Of a stretch of DNA of 64,000 nt, positions 1 through 9,830 are shown in pieces. Positions within the stretch are counted from its first letter, which is position 1. Every line of letters begins with the position of its first letter. The notes beneath the pieces are model-generated. The model searched no databases and was not told where the DNA came from. It worked only from the letters and a program-made list of their open reading frames with translations. The stretch is from Flavobacterium sp. LC2016-13 (GTDB lineage Bacteria > Bacteroidota > Bacteroidia > Flavobacteriales > Flavobacteriaceae): contig NZ_WMDQ01000002.1 of NCBI RefSeq assembly GCF_009707955.1, positions 496,001-560,000 on the forward strand. The letters run 5' to 3'. Position numbers and translations under genes: made by a program.

Positions 1-875
1 TGGTTTATAAAGGAGATATTGCAAAATGGAAAAAATTTGTGAATTCGCTTCGTTTGCGTATTGCATTGAGAATTTCTGACAGAGAACCTGCTTTAGCGAA
101 ACAAGCTGCAATTGATGCAACAAGCGATGCTGCAGGCTTAATTAGCAGTAACGCAGATACTTTTAAATTTACTTACATCAGTTCACCTCAACAAAATCCG
201 GCTTCGGCATGGTTTGAAACCAGAGATGATTATCGTATTTCGAAAACTTTGGTTGATAAATTAAAAGCATTATCAGATCCGCGTTTACCGGTTTATGCTC
301 AGTTGCCATCAGATGCAACCGTGGGTACATACGTTGGTGGTGCGAATGGATTATCGAACAGTGATGCTAATAGCCAGGGATTTGCTAAAACATCAAAACC
401 GGGTACTTATTTCCTTACGTCTACATCGCCTGCTGTTATTGCTTCTTATTCAGAAACATTGTTCAATCTTTCTGAAGCAGTTGCCCGTGGTTATATTGCC
501 GGAGATGCAGAACAACTTTATAAAAGTGCAATTACAGCATCGTTCAATCAATTTAGTATTACTGATGCAACAGTTATTTCTAATTACCTGAATCAGGCAA
601 TTGTGAAGTATGATGCAACAAATTATGCAAAATCGATAGGTACACAAAAATGGATTGCATTCTATGGTCAGGGTCTTGATGCTTTTGCTGAATGGAGAAG
701 ACTTGACTATCCTGTATTGACAGCTGGTCCTGCTACGGTTTTGGATGGAAAGATACCTTCGCGTTTCTTTTATCCAGGTACAGAACAGTCATTAAACGGT
801 ACTAGTTACCAAGCGGCAGTATCTGTTCAGGGAAAAGACTTGCTTACTACAAAATTATGGTTTGATGTAAATTAA
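1..875 (+). CDS. SusD/RagB-like outer-membrane lipoprotein, 3' part (cut by window start)
   Basis: The reading frame is open from base 3 to the TAA at 873-875, so the gene starts before the window; the GTG at 39 is internal. The visible part reads through KFVNSLRLRIALRIS, followed by a helical stretch and the closing segment with GLDAFAEWRRLDYPVL, typical of the C-terminal half of SusD-like_2 proteins. Such proteins are surface glycan- or peptide-binding lipoproteins that sit as a lid on a SusC-type TonB-dependent channel. A SusC partner would be expected just upstream, outside the window. It is followed by a terminator, so it belongs to a different transcript from the SusC/SusD pair downstream. 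Family assignment is by motif only; the substrate is unknown. Confidence 0.8.
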   Translation, partial: VYKGDIAKWKKFVNSLRLRIALRISDREPALAKQAAIDATSDAAGLISSNADTFKFTYISSPQQNPASAWFETRDDYRISKTLVDKLKALSDPRLPVYAQLPSDATVGTYVGGANGLSNSDANSQGFAKTSKPGTYFLTSTSPAVIASYSETLFNLSEAVARGYIAGDAEQLYKSAITASFNQFSITDATVISNYLNQAIVKYDATNYAKSIGTQKWIAFYGQGLDAFAEWRRLDYPVLTAGPATVLDGKIPSRFFYPGTEQSLNGTSYQAAVSVQGKDLLTTKLWFDVN

Positions 876-969
876 ACTGCATCCCGAAAGAGATACACAA
901 ATCTGTTCCCCCAATGATATAAATATCTCGTTCGGGATAAAATAACCAACATATTTTACAAGCAAAACG

Positions 970-1004
970 AAAAAAGCTAAATCGAAAGATTTAGCTTTTT
1001 TTTT
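970..1004 (+). terminator. Rho-independent terminator after the first SusD-like gene
   Basis: Nine-base-pair stem AGCTAAATC / GATTTAGCT with a GAAA loop, preceded by A-rich sequence and followed by a run of nine T. A second, imperfect inverted repeat (881-894 with 925-938, 13 of 14 pairing) lies between the stop codon and this hairpin. Confidence 0.85.
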
Positions 1005-1164
1005 GATCCTTTTTATGCAATTTTTCATCCTCAAAATAATCGAAATCATTTTGAGTAATATTATATTCATAATTATGTATTGTTTATTTTTTCTACTATT
1101 TTTTTTACAAATTTAATTTATTTTATGATAAAAAATAAATTAAGCTCATTCGCAAGACTTTAAT

Positions 1165-1222
1165 ATACCCAAAAACGTATTTTATTACCCCCTGTTAAAA
1201 TCATTATTAGTCATTTTTGTAA
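1165..1222 (+). promoter_or_regulatory. Proposed regulatory and promoter block shared with the lyase gene
   Basis: This 58-base stretch aligns without gaps to 6988-7045 upstream of the lyase-like gene, matching at 39 of 58 positions by my count. Shared elements in order are TACCnAAAAnCGTA, TTTnnTAnCCC, TTATTA and a closing CAnnTTTG. The last resembles the Bacteroidota -7 element TAnnTTTG. The same order and spacing in front of two PUL genes suggests a common activator site plus promoter. No regulator of this locus is visible in the window. Confidence 0.55.
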
Positions 1223-1300
1223 CACAAATTATGAATGGATTTAATAAATCCTGAAGTGATTTTGTCAAACTAACTATTAACCAAAAATGACAAACCGAAA

Positions 1301-4300
1301 ATGACAAACTTTACTAGGATCAAAAAAAGTCCTAATAACGTATCCGGATTTAATTTAAAAAAGAAAATGCTCATGTTATGTGTATTGTTTTCTTTATCTC
1401 AAGTTCATGGATATGCTATTGGTTCTGAAAGTACAACAGTGCTAAAAAATGTAGGAGAACAAAAAAACATTAACGGACAAGTTAATGATGAAAATGGCAT
1501 GCCGCTGCCGGGAGTAACTATTTTAGAAAAAGGAACAAGAAATAGTGCTTTAACAGATTTTGACGGAAAATTTACTTTAAAAACAGAGAACGAAAACCCA
1601 GTGTTAGTATTTTCCTATTTAGGATATATAACTAAAGAAGTTACTTTAAAGGGCGAAACTATCGTTAATGTAAAACTACAAAAAGCTACAACTTCATTAG
1701 AAGAGGTTGTTGTAGTTGGTTATGGTAAAATGAAAAAAAAGGATTTAACGGGAGCAATTGTTCAGATAACACCTGACAGGCTGGCAAACCAAAATCCGCA
1801 AACGGTTCAGGATATCCTGAGAGGAACTCCCGGTATAAACGTAGGTTACGATCCTTCTGCAAAAGGAGGAGGGAGAATGCAAATTCGTGGACAAAGTTCT
1901 GTTTATAATCCTAATAATGATGGTGTGCATAATTCACCACTTATTATTTTAGACGGAATGCAGTTTTATGGAGAGCTTTCAGAAATTAATCCTGATGATA
2001 TCGGCTCGATCGATATTTTAAAAGATGCATCGGCAGCATCTGTATATGGAGCGAAAGCGGCAGCAGGAGTTATTATTATTTCAACCAAAAAAGGTAAGGC
2101 CGGTAAGCCTGTCATTAGTTTTACTACAAACACGACGACTACCCGTAAGAGTGCCTATCGTAGTGTGTATTCCCCGGAAGGGTATTTAAAATACCGTGAA
2201 GATTGGGAAACTTCTGCAACTTATGGTGGTAATGCAACAACTGGCGAATACGGACCATGGATGGTAGGAACAGTTGCTAATGGTAAACCCGGATATTTTT
2301 CAAATCCTGAGGATTTAGGCAAGTGGGGTATTACTCAGGATCAATGGTTAGCGTACCAGCCAGCTGCACAAACAACAGGAAAAAGCACGAAGGAAGTATG
2401 GGGAAATCGTTTAGGTTTGAATTTCGATCCTTCGCTTATGGCTAATTTCCTGGCAGGAAAAACACACGATTGGAGTGACAGCTCTTTTAGAACAGGGATT
2501 AATCATGACAATAATTTGAGTATTTCCGGAGCAGGCGACAAGGTAAATTATTATATGTCTTTCGGTTATTTAACTTCGGAAGGAGCTATTGTTGGAAATG
2601 ATTATAAATCAGCTCGTTCCAATATGAAAGTAGACGCTAAAATTACGGATTGGCTTGATTTTGGGGTAAATGTTAATTTTCAGGATCGTTCAGATGGAGA
2701 TGTTACGCCTTCTTTAGATACACGTTCCGGTTTTAATAATATGATGAGAACCAGTCCGTTTGGAACTTTTACAGATGCAAATGGCAACTACGAAAGACAG
2801 CCGATGGGAAAAAATGTTTCGGGACAGAATTATAATTATTACTACGACCGTCAATTTATTGAGAAAGAGACAGGATATACCACATTGAATACCATTTTTA
2901 ATACAAAGGTAACTTTACCTTGGGGCATTACATATTCATTTAACGTTGCTCCTCGTTATCAATTTTATCATGATCGTTATTTCGAATCGGCACAAAATCC
3001 AAATTGGGCTGCTGCTACCCACGGAGCAACCAGAAATAATAGTACAAGATTTGATTATAACCTGAATAATACATTAGCGTGGGATTATACAATTGCTGCA
3101 AAACACCATTTTATATTGACGCTTGTTCAGGAAGCTGAAGAACGTCGTTATTGGTCAGATGGAATGGATGCTTATAACATTCTGCCAACGGATGATTTAG
3201 GATTTCACAATGTTTCTACTGCAACATTGGCGAATAGTAAACTTAGATCAGAAGATACACATCAAACGGCAGATGGTTTGATGGCAAGACTTTTCTATTC
3301 GTTTGATAATCGTTATATGCTAACAGCAACTGTTCGTCGTGATGGTTATTCAGCATTTGGATCTTCAAATCCTTATGCCGTTTTCCCTTCTATTGGGTTT
3401 GCATGGAACTTTAAAAATGAAAAATGGTTTAACTGGGATCCGATGTCTGCAGGTAAATTACGTGTGTCTTGGGGTGAAAATGGAAACAGATCGCTTGACA
3501 ATCCATACATTTCTTTGGCAAACTTAACAAATACAGGGACAATGGGATATTTAGATGCTTCAGGAAAACCTCTTGAACTGAAGTATTTATCACTTGATCG
3601 TATGGCAAATAAAAATCTGGAATGGGAAAAAACAAGATCAACAAATATTGGCCTTGACTTAGGTTTCTTACATGATCGTGTTACTGCTACTATAGATGCT
3701 TACCAAAAGATTACCCATGATATGATTATGAGCCAGTCCCTTCCTGGTTTTACTGGTTTTTCATCAATTGCAACCAATCTGGGAGAGGTTGAAAACAAAG
3801 GTTTTGAATTGAGTCTTAGCACGCTTAATATGAAAAGACCAAACTTTGAATGGCGTACTACACTTGGTTTTTCATACAATAAGAATACGATTAATTCATT
3901 GTATGGCAATATGGTAGAAGTTAAGGATGGCAATGGTAATGTCGTTGGAACTAAAGAGGGTGATGATTCAGCCAACGGATGGTTTATAGGCAGATCGATC
4001 ACTCAAATTTGGGATTACAGAATAACCGGAATCTGGCAAAAAGACGAGTGGAAAGAGGCTTTAAAATACGGACAGCGTCCCGGAGATCCAAAAGTTGAAA
4101 ACAGCTATACCGGAGACGATGTAGATGCGGTAGATGCAAATGGAGTTCCTTATAAAAAAGCGGTTTACAATGAAAAAGATAAACAGTTTTTAGGAGATAA
4201 AACGCCTCCTGTACAGTGGTCGCTGCGCAATGATTTTAAGATTTATAAAAATTGGGATTTTGCTATAAGTATGTATTCCTATATGGGGCAAAAAGACCTT

Positions 4301-4693
4301 AATTCAGGCTATATGAATACTTTCAATGATAGCAGTTTGTATAAATTCAACTTCAATCCGTATGTAAATCCGTATTGGACAGTTGATAACCCAACCAATG
4401 ATTGGGCGCGTCTTGATGCTAAAGGACCTGCCGGAACTCCGGTTGCACCAGGAAAATTGTATGATAGAAGTTTTATTCGTCTTGACAATATTTCACTGGC
4501 CTATTCTTTACCAAGAGATTTTTTAGATCGCGTACACCTTAAAAATTTTAAAATTTATACTTCGGTTCAAAACGTAGCAACATGGTCTGCTTCTAAACAA
4601 TGGAAATATTATGGAGACCCGGAAGGAGATGTTAATAATAAAGGAGGATTGGCGACACGAACGTTTAATTTAGGTTTTAATGTACAACTTTAA
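1301..4693 (+). CDS. SusC/RagA-family TonB-linked outer-membrane transporter
   Basis: 1130 aa, full length for the family. A signal peptide lies around residues 19-39, a CarboxypepD-regulatory-like beta domain at about 56-127 (NGQVNDENGMPLPGVTILEKG), and a TonB-box-like segment LEEVVVVGYG at 133-142. The plug domain follows, with the family hallmark DILKDASAASVYGAKAAAGV, and then a long C-terminal beta-barrel ending in an aromatic-rich strand (FNLGFNVQL). It imports oligosaccharides or similar ligands across the outer membrane using TonB energy, together with the SusD-like protein encoded next. An earlier ATG at 1286 meets a stop after five codons, so 1301 is chosen. The stop lies just before the likely start of the downstream gene, indicating an operon. 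Confidence 0.95.
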   Translation: MTNFTRIKKSPNNVSGFNLKKKMLMLCVLFSLSQVHGYAIGSESTTVLKNVGEQKNINGQVNDENGMPLPGVTILEKGTRNSALTDFDGKFTLKTENENPVLVFSYLGYITKEVTLKGETIVNVKLQKATTSLEEVVVVGYGKMKKKDLTGAIVQITPDRLANQNPQTVQDILRGTPGINVGYDPSAKGGGRMQIRGQSSVYNPNNDGVHNSPLIILDGMQFYGELSEINPDDIGSIDILKDASAASVYGAKAAAGVIIISTKKGKAGKPVISFTTNTTTTRKSAYRSVYSPEGYLKYREDWETSATYGGNATTGEYGPWMVGTVANGKPGYFSNPEDLGKWGITQDQWLAYQPAAQTTGKSTKEVWGNRLGLNFDPSLMANFLAGKTHDWSDSSFRTGINHDNNLSISGAGDKVNYYMSFGYLTSEGAIVGNDYKSARSNMKVDAKITDWLDFGVNVNFQDRSDGDVTPSLDTRSGFNNMMRTSPFGTFTDANGNYERQPMGKNVSGQNYNYYYDRQFIEKETGYTTLNTIFNTKVTLPWGITYSFNVAPRYQFYHDRYFESAQNPNWAAATHGATRNNSTRFDYNLNNTLAWDYTIAAKHHFILTLVQEAEERRYWSDGMDAYNILPTDDLGFHNVSTATLANSKLRSEDTHQTADGLMARLFYSFDNRYMLTATVRRDGYSAFGSSNPYAVFPSIGFAWNFKNEKWFNWDPMSAGKLRVSWGENGNRSLDNPYISLANLTNTGTMGYLDASGKPLELKYLSLDRMANKNLEWEKTRSTNIGLDLGFLHDRVTATIDAYQKITHDMIMSQSLPGFTGFSSIATNLGEVENKGFELSLSTLNMKRPNFEWRTTLGFSYNKNTINSLYGNMVEVKDGNGNVVGTKEGDDSANGWFIGRSITQIWDYRITGIWQKDEWKEALKYGQRPGDPKVENSYTGDDVDAVDANGVPYKKAVYNEKDKQFLGDKTPPVQWSLRNDFKIYKNWDFAISMYSYMGQKDLNSGYMNTFNDSSLYKFNFNPYVNPYWTVDNPTNDWARLDAKGPAGTPVAPGKLYDRSFIRLDNISLAYSLPRDFLDRVHLKNFKIYTSVQNVATWSASKQWKYYGDPEGDVNNKGGLATRTFNLGFNVQL

Positions 4694-4706
4694 AAATTAT
4701 TCAATA

Positions 4707-6707
4707 ATGAAAATATATATAAATAATAAAATATCAAGACTGTTGCCTCTTATAGTATTGGCTACACTGTCTGGTTCTTGTTCAAAAGATTTTCTGGATT
4801 CAGACCCGCTTTCGTTTTACAAACCTGAAACTACATTTAATACAGAAGCGGGGTTGCAGGCAACTTTAGCACTGTGCGATAAACAGTTGCGTAATAATTA
4901 TATTCACTTTAATGCTGCTGGTGTTAGTGTGCCCATTGGTACAGAATATCTTTTCTCTGATATGGCACAATATGGAAAAACGGATACGGCTGGTAATATT
5001 GCTGATTATGCTGCTACTGTCGTTCCTACCGGAACCTATCAAAGAGAGGTAGGCGAATCAATTTATCTTGGTTTTTACTGGACTGAAGCCTATACAGGTA
5101 TTAAGAATGCTAATACTGTATTATCCTATATTGGTAATGTGACAACTTTATCCGAGGAGGTTAAAAATAAATATATTGGGCAAGCTTATTTTCACAGAGC
5201 ATACCGTTATCTTAATCTGGTGTATCAATTTGGAGATATACCGTTGGTTACTAAAATTTTGGAGGCTCCAAAGCAGAGTTATTATTCTACTAAAAAAGAA
5301 GCCATCATAGAAATGATTACAGCAGATATGGAGAAAGCTGTACAATTCGTGCCAGAACAATCAAAAATAGGATATGTAGGTATGGTTAGCAAAGGAGCAT
5401 GCCGCCAGTTACTGATAAAATGTTATTTGGCATCTGGTAGATTTGCAGAAGCTGAAGCACAAGCAGATATTCTTATTAATCAATCGGGGTATTCTTTGGT
5501 GCAAAACACTTTAGGAATTTTTGATCCGGGAGGAAATCCTACTGCATGGCCAATTACCAGAAATGTCATCTGGGATTTGCACAGACCTGAGAACAAGGTG
5601 ATTTCTTCTAATACAGAAGCTATATTGGTTGCACCAAACGGAGGAGCACAATCATTTTTATCGTTTACTTCAATGAGAATTTTTGGACCTAACTGGAATG
5701 ATGCTAATTTAATTACGCCTGATGGTAAAACAGCAGCACCGCGTTTTCCATTGACAGATAAAGTCAATTATAATGCAAAATATGATTATCAAAGAGCACT
5801 AGGGCGCGGTATTGGTACTATTAGTGGTTCTTATTATTCACAGCATCCTATGTGGGTTGTGAACGGTGTTGAGGACAATCTGGATCTTAGACATAACAGT
5901 ACAGTTGGAAACTGGGTGCACATGACAGATTTAAAATATGCTCCCGGAGCAGGTGGAAGTGCAACTTGGGCTGGACAAAATTTTAGAATGAAGGATGCAA
6001 ATGGCAAACTGTTAGCACAAGATTCTATTCGTGATTGGTTTGATTTTCCTCATTATAAAATCTTTTTACACGATGTTGTGGCAGAAGGTAATCCGGCCGC
6101 AAATGATTTTCAGGGAGCGAGTTCAGGATCTACTGCGCATTTGTACATATATCGTTTAGCTGAGACTTATCTATTGCGTGCAGAAGCGCGTTTTTATCAA
6201 GGTAATGCTAGTGGAGCAGCTCAGGATGTAAATGTTGTAAGAGCAAGAGCAAAAGCGTCACAAATGTATGGTACTGTAACTATTGGTGATATTTGTGCAG
6301 AAAGAGGAAGAGAACTTTATCTGGAAGAATGGAGAAATGTAGAGTTAAAACGTATTTCGCACTGTCTGGCCCTTAGCGGAAAACCAGATGAATGGGGTCA
6401 TACGTACAGCATAGCTAATTGGGATAAACAATCCGGAACAGATGCAGCCGGAGGAAGTTATTGGTACCAACGTATTATACATTATACCCTATACAACAAA
6501 TATCCGGCTGGTATTTCTATTAAACCGGGCGTAAAGTTTTATACGATGGACAAACGTAATAATTACTGGCCAATTCCGTATAGACTTGCTATTGAGCCAA
6601 ATATAAAAGGTCAGTTAAGTCAGAACTTTGGTTATGATGGTTACAATGCGGGTGTAAAAGTCTGGGATAAATGGCAAGATGCCGTTGAAGATGAAAGTAA
6701 AATTTAA
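4707..6707 (+). CDS. SusD/RagB-family nutrient-binding lipoprotein
   Basis: 666 aa from ATG 4707. This start is preferred over 4680 because the lipoprotein signal (positively charged start, hydrophobic core, lipobox LSGSC with Cys25) then has normal length; the 4680 start would overlap the SusC gene. The N-terminal TPR-like region shows GQAYFHRAYRYLNLVYQFGD, and the C-terminal SusD/RagB domain shows LYIYRLAETYLLRAEARFY and ERGRELYLEEWRNVELKR. It binds the ligand at the cell surface and pairs with the SusC transporter. A strong terminator follows. The glycan is not identifiable from sequence alone, although the lyase-like gene next door suggests a uronic-acid polymer. Confidence 0.93.
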   Translation: MKIYINNKISRLLPLIVLATLSGSCSKDFLDSDPLSFYKPETTFNTEAGLQATLALCDKQLRNNYIHFNAAGVSVPIGTEYLFSDMAQYGKTDTAGNIADYAATVVPTGTYQREVGESIYLGFYWTEAYTGIKNANTVLSYIGNVTTLSEEVKNKYIGQAYFHRAYRYLNLVYQFGDIPLVTKILEAPKQSYYSTKKEAIIEMITADMEKAVQFVPEQSKIGYVGMVSKGACRQLLIKCYLASGRFAEAEAQADILINQSGYSLVQNTLGIFDPGGNPTAWPITRNVIWDLHRPENKVISSNTEAILVAPNGGAQSFLSFTSMRIFGPNWNDANLITPDGKTAAPRFPLTDKVNYNAKYDYQRALGRGIGTISGSYYSQHPMWVVNGVEDNLDLRHNSTVGNWVHMTDLKYAPGAGGSATWAGQNFRMKDANGKLLAQDSIRDWFDFPHYKIFLHDVVAEGNPAANDFQGASSGSTAHLYIYRLAETYLLRAEARFYQGNASGAAQDVNVVRARAKASQMYGTVTIGDICAERGRELYLEEWRNVELKRISHCLALSGKPDEWGHTYSIANWDKQSGTDAAGGSYWYQRIIHYTLYNKYPAGISIKPGVKFYTMDKRNNYWPIPYRLAIEPNIKGQLSQNFGYDGYNAGVKVWDKWQDAVEDESKI

Positions 6708-6786
6708 ATCTATATTTTGGACTAAATCGAGGATTTAAATAAATGATCAAATAAATAGCTTTATAATATTCAAAGAAAGCTAAAGT

Positions 6787-6830
6787 AAAAACGAGTTAAT
6801 ATTATTCATTTAATATTTAACTCGTTTTTT
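6787..6830 (+). terminator. Terminator of the SusC/SusD operon
   Basis: A long stem starting AAAAACGAGTTAA and closing TTAACTCGTTTTTT, with a single extra T in the right arm and a short AT loop. It lies 80 bases after the SusD stop. The rest of 6708-7168 holds only the shared regulatory block at 6988-7045 and AT-rich sequence. Confidence 0.85.
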
Positions 6831-6987
6831 ATGCTGTCTTTTTTCTGTTTCCAATACAGAAATTAAAAAATACTAAATCGTTAATTATTAACGGATTGAA
6901 TACAGTGTAATTTTTTGATGTTTTTTTTAGCGATATTATTTTTTAAACCTTAAAAATATGTACAAAACGCATAAACAGGATTTTTGT

Positions 6988-7045
6988 GTACCTAAAATCG
7001 TACTTTTTTAACCCTCTTGCTAATGGTTATTAAGCAACTTTGCAA
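6988..7045 (+). promoter_or_regulatory. Proposed regulatory and promoter block of the lyase-like gene
   Basis: Second copy of the block at 1165-1222. It carries TACCTAAAATCGTA, TTATTA and a CAACTTTG -7-like element in the same register. If the -7 assignment is right, transcription would begin near 7050 and leave a leader of about 115 bases before the ATG at 7169. Confidence 0.55.
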
Positions 7046-7168
7046 TATCAATTACTAATTGTATTGCTATCGATTTTGAGAATTATAAAAGTTTTCTTTT
7101 TCAGTATCAAATGATTGTAATTGTAATTTACTAACCATTTATTATTTACTAACCTTAACATTTTAAAA

Positions 7169-7957
7169 ATGAAAAAATTATTAAAATTAACAAGTTTGCT
7201 ATTTATTACAGCATTAGTGTTTAATTCCTGTGAAAAGGAACAAGATTTAAATGAGCTGCAAAGCACTAAAAAAGATGCGCCTGAAGTTACTAAAAAAGAA
7301 GCCGCTTCGTCTAGTGCCGCGTTAGAAACTAATGTTGCAGCATTAGGAACCGCCGGAGCAAGAACGATTACATTGCAGACCAATACACTATCGTGTCCTG
7401 GTGGTTTGTGTACATCGTATGGTGTTTGGTCAGAGGGAGTTTACACCGTTTGGTTCCAGATGAAATTTAATTCCGGATTTTATTGGAGCAGAGGTGGAAA
7501 ATGCGGATATGGTATATTAATTGGTGATCAAAATACCGGTGGCGATCCGGGATGGGATGGAAATGGCGGTAGTGCCAGATTTATGTGGTATTGCCCAAAT
7601 GGATCAAACTCTGCCAAAGGAAGCGGGGCTTATCTTCAGCCTTACGTTTATTATAAAGATCAGCCAGGACAATTTGGTAATGATTTTGGAAAGAAATACT
7701 ACATACAAGAAGGAGTGACCTATAACTGCCAAATATCTGTGAAGTTAAATACCGGATCAAATACAAACGGATACGTAAAATATTATGTAAATGGAACCGA
7801 GATGTTAAATCAAACCATTCGTTGGGTAACAAACGATGCTAAACGAAATGTTAATGCGGTAAGTCTTCATACATTCCGTGGTGGTAGTCAGGAATACTGG
7901 AAAGCTCCTGTAACAAGTTCTATTTATTATCCAAGTGCATCCTGGGATGCTCAATAG
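7169..7957 (+). CDS. Secreted lipoprotein, polysaccharide lyase-like (PL14-type fold proposed)
   Basis: 262 aa with a lipoprotein signal (lipobox FNSC, Cys21) and a Lys/Glu/Ser-rich linker to about residue 65. A compact beta-rich domain follows. It contains GKCGYGILIGDQNTGGDPG, ARFMW, AYLQPYVYYKDQPGQFG, KLNTGSNTNGYVKYYVNG and VSLHTFRGGS. This succession of a GxARFMW strand, a PYVYY strand, an NGYVKYYVNG strand and a final HTFxGGS strand resembles the jelly-roll of polysaccharide lyase family 14 and relatives (alginate or glucuronan lyases). The catalytic residues cannot be verified by eye. It is monocistronic and carries its own copy of the regulatory block found upstream of susC. It could alternatively be a non-catalytic binding protein with the same fold. 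Confidence 0.65.
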   Translation: MKKLLKLTSLLFITALVFNSCEKEQDLNELQSTKKDAPEVTKKEAASSSAALETNVAALGTAGARTITLQTNTLSCPGGLCTSYGVWSEGVYTVWFQMKFNSGFYWSRGGKCGYGILIGDQNTGGDPGWDGNGGSARFMWYCPNGSNSAKGSGAYLQPYVYYKDQPGQFGNDFGKKYYIQEGVTYNCQISVKLNTGSNTNGYVKYYVNGTEMLNQTIRWVTNDAKRNVNAVSLHTFRGGSQEYWKAPVTSSIYYPSASWDAQ

Positions 7958-8009
7958 TGAATACATGCTTTAAAACAAAAAGCAAATAACAATAGAAATT
8001 AAATAGTTT

Positions 8010-8093
8010 AAAAATTCCATAACAAATAGAAGATATTCTAAATACTCTTAATTAGGGCATTAAAATTTTCTTCTGTTGTTATGGATTTTTTTT
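8010..8093 (+). terminator. Long-stem terminator after the lyase-like gene
   Basis: AAAATTCCATAACAA pairs with TTGTTATGGATTTTTTTT, and inner arms AGAAGA and TCTTCT extend the stem around an AT-rich loop. A T-run closes the element on the plus strand. Confidence 0.65.
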
Positions 8094-8132
8094 GGATAAC
8101 AGGATCTTATATTAGTAAATCATAATCTATTT

Positions 8133-9170
8133 TTACAAAGGACTATTTTTAAATTTAATTTTATTCAAATCAATAATATCAGCTTCTTGTCTGTCCGTTT
8201 CGTATGATATTTTTATTTCATGTTCAGATACAAATTCTATTTCCTTATCACATCCCATAGTACAGGATTCTACAGTAATTGGAAAATATAATTCTTTATT
8301 CTTGTCATATCCAATGATGTTATTTCGAAAATAAGAAACAATTTTAAAATCGGCATTTTCAATCACTTGATCATCATCATAATCTCCATTAAATTGAAAT
8401 AAATTTTCAGAATAATAAGTGCTTCTTACAATAGTGGGATAAAAAATTTCAGAACCTCCAGGGTAATTATCTTTATACCATTTATGCTCAAAGTTGGTAT
8501 AATAATTAATGTCTTTTTCTTTTTCAGTTGGCTTGTAAATCCATTTACTTTGATTAGCAAACTCGTATAATTCTTTCTTGATTATCATGTTATGCTCTAA
8601 GGTTTCATTTTCTGAGAATGTACCATCAACAAATTCTCCGGATCTCAGAGAATTTTCTCCAATATATTCTAATGTGTAAAATTTTAGCGTATTCATGTTT
8701 AACATTATAAAGCGCAAATACAAACTAACATCGCCATTACCCATTGGAGACTCTTTTGTTGCAAATAGAAAATAATCTATATTTTTAATTTTTTTTCTTA
8801 AAAAGTGTTGTCGATGAATTTTGACATGACTATATTCTCTTTTTAACAAAGTATCGGTTTGAATTAATTCTAAGCCTTCCTTGTTTTTTTTAAACTTTGA
8901 AACGATAACTGCGATTTTATCTCCAGCCAGCAAAAAATTATTATCGTCGCTGGCTTCGCTACCTGATATTTTAATTATTTCATTATTATCCGGGTTACTA
9001 ATCGAGAATAAAGTTATCGGTTTTACTATTTCATCGCTATTTTCTTCAGTGTTTTGTTGTATGTTTTCCTTCTTTATTTTGTGGTCAGAAATCTTTTTGT
9101 CATTCTTACAAGAACAAAAAGTGATGATAGATAAGAGAATTAGAGCTAGTTTGTTTTTAATCTGTTTCAA
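8133..9170 (-). CDS. Hypothetical lipoprotein
   Basis: 345 aa, not recognised. It has a lipoprotein signal peptide ending FCSC (Cys21), then a Lys/Glu/Asn-rich linker (residues about 22-50) and a globular domain with no family motif that I can name. Charged and aromatic content (FEHKWYKDNYPGG, GDYDDDQVIENADF) is typical of periplasmic or surface lipoproteins of Flavobacteria. It is the first of four lipoprotein genes at 8.1-11.4 kb that share an architecture but no obvious sequence identity. Confidence 0.75.
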   Translation of the reverse strand: MKQIKNKLALILLSIITFCSCKNDKKISDHKIKKENIQQNTEENSDEIVKPITLFSISNPDNNEIIKISGSEASDDNNFLLAGDKIAVIVSKFKKNKEGLELIQTDTLLKREYSHVKIHRQHFLRKKIKNIDYFLFATKESPMGNGDVSLYLRFIMLNMNTLKFYTLEYIGENSLRSGEFVDGTFSENETLEHNMIIKKELYEFANQSKWIYKPTEKEKDINYYTNFEHKWYKDNYPGGSEIFYPTIVRSTYYSENLFQFNGDYDDDQVIENADFKIVSYFRNNIIGYDKNKELYFPITVESCTMGCDKEIEFVSEHEIKISYETDRQEADIIDLNKIKFKNSPL

Positions 9171-9305
9171 TTAATTTTTAGTTTTTGGTTGTCTGAAAGA
9201 TAAAATTTATTTTATAATTTAAAAGTATCCAAAGTCTTTTTTAAAACGATTTTAAAATTTTATAATTGGTACATAAAATTTGCTAGTTTTACTGAAAAAC
9301 AAATT

Positions 9306-9821
9306 GTGGTAAAAAAAATACTATTTCTGCTAATAACTGTACTAACATTAATAAGCTGCAAACAACAAAATGATGAGAATAAATCTTTAGATGTAAAAAA
9401 AGAGAATAGTAGCAATTCAAAATACCTTTCAAAAAAGGAGAAAGATACTGGCAGTACTATGCAGGTTGAAAAGACTGAAAAACTTTCTGAACTTCTTTTC
9501 AAATGCAAAGAAAATGACAATGGTATTTCAAGATACGACGACCCTCTAAATAAAACATGTGTATGCAATGACAGTACATTTAACAGTGCATACAAAATAT
9601 TTTATGATGAATCGCCGGATTACATTCAGGATAATTTATTGAAAAAATTACCACAGAAAAATTCAGTCTGGAAAGCTGCTGATGCAGAAGTTACCTATAG
9701 CTGGATTCTGCAGGATACATTAAAAATAAATATGTTTTTTCAGGGCGGTGAAAACAATTATATCTTTTATAAAAACAGTGATAATAAAATGGAATACAAA
9801 GAATATTTATCGCTGCCATAG
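9306..9821 (+). CDS. Hypothetical lipoprotein
   Basis: 171 aa from a GTG start; no ATG lies nearby in frame and the signal peptide begins immediately after it. Lipobox LISC (Cys18) is followed by a Lys/Asn/Ser-rich linker to about residue 55, then a small domain with a CxCND segment (KTCVCNDSTFNSAYKIFYDE) and YSWILQDTLKINMFFQGG. The family is unknown. It is divergent from the upstream lipoprotein gene and convergent with the next one, nine bases away. Confidence 0.7.
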   Translation: MVKKILFLLITVLTLISCKQQNDENKSLDVKKENSSNSKYLSKKEKDTGSTMQVEKTEKLSELLFKCKENDNGISRYDDPLNKTCVCNDSTFNSAYKIFYDESPDYIQDNLLKKLPQKNSVWKAADAEVTYSWILQDTLKINMFFQGGENNYIFYKNSDNKMEYKEYLSLP

Positions 9822-9830
9822 TTTTAATAT

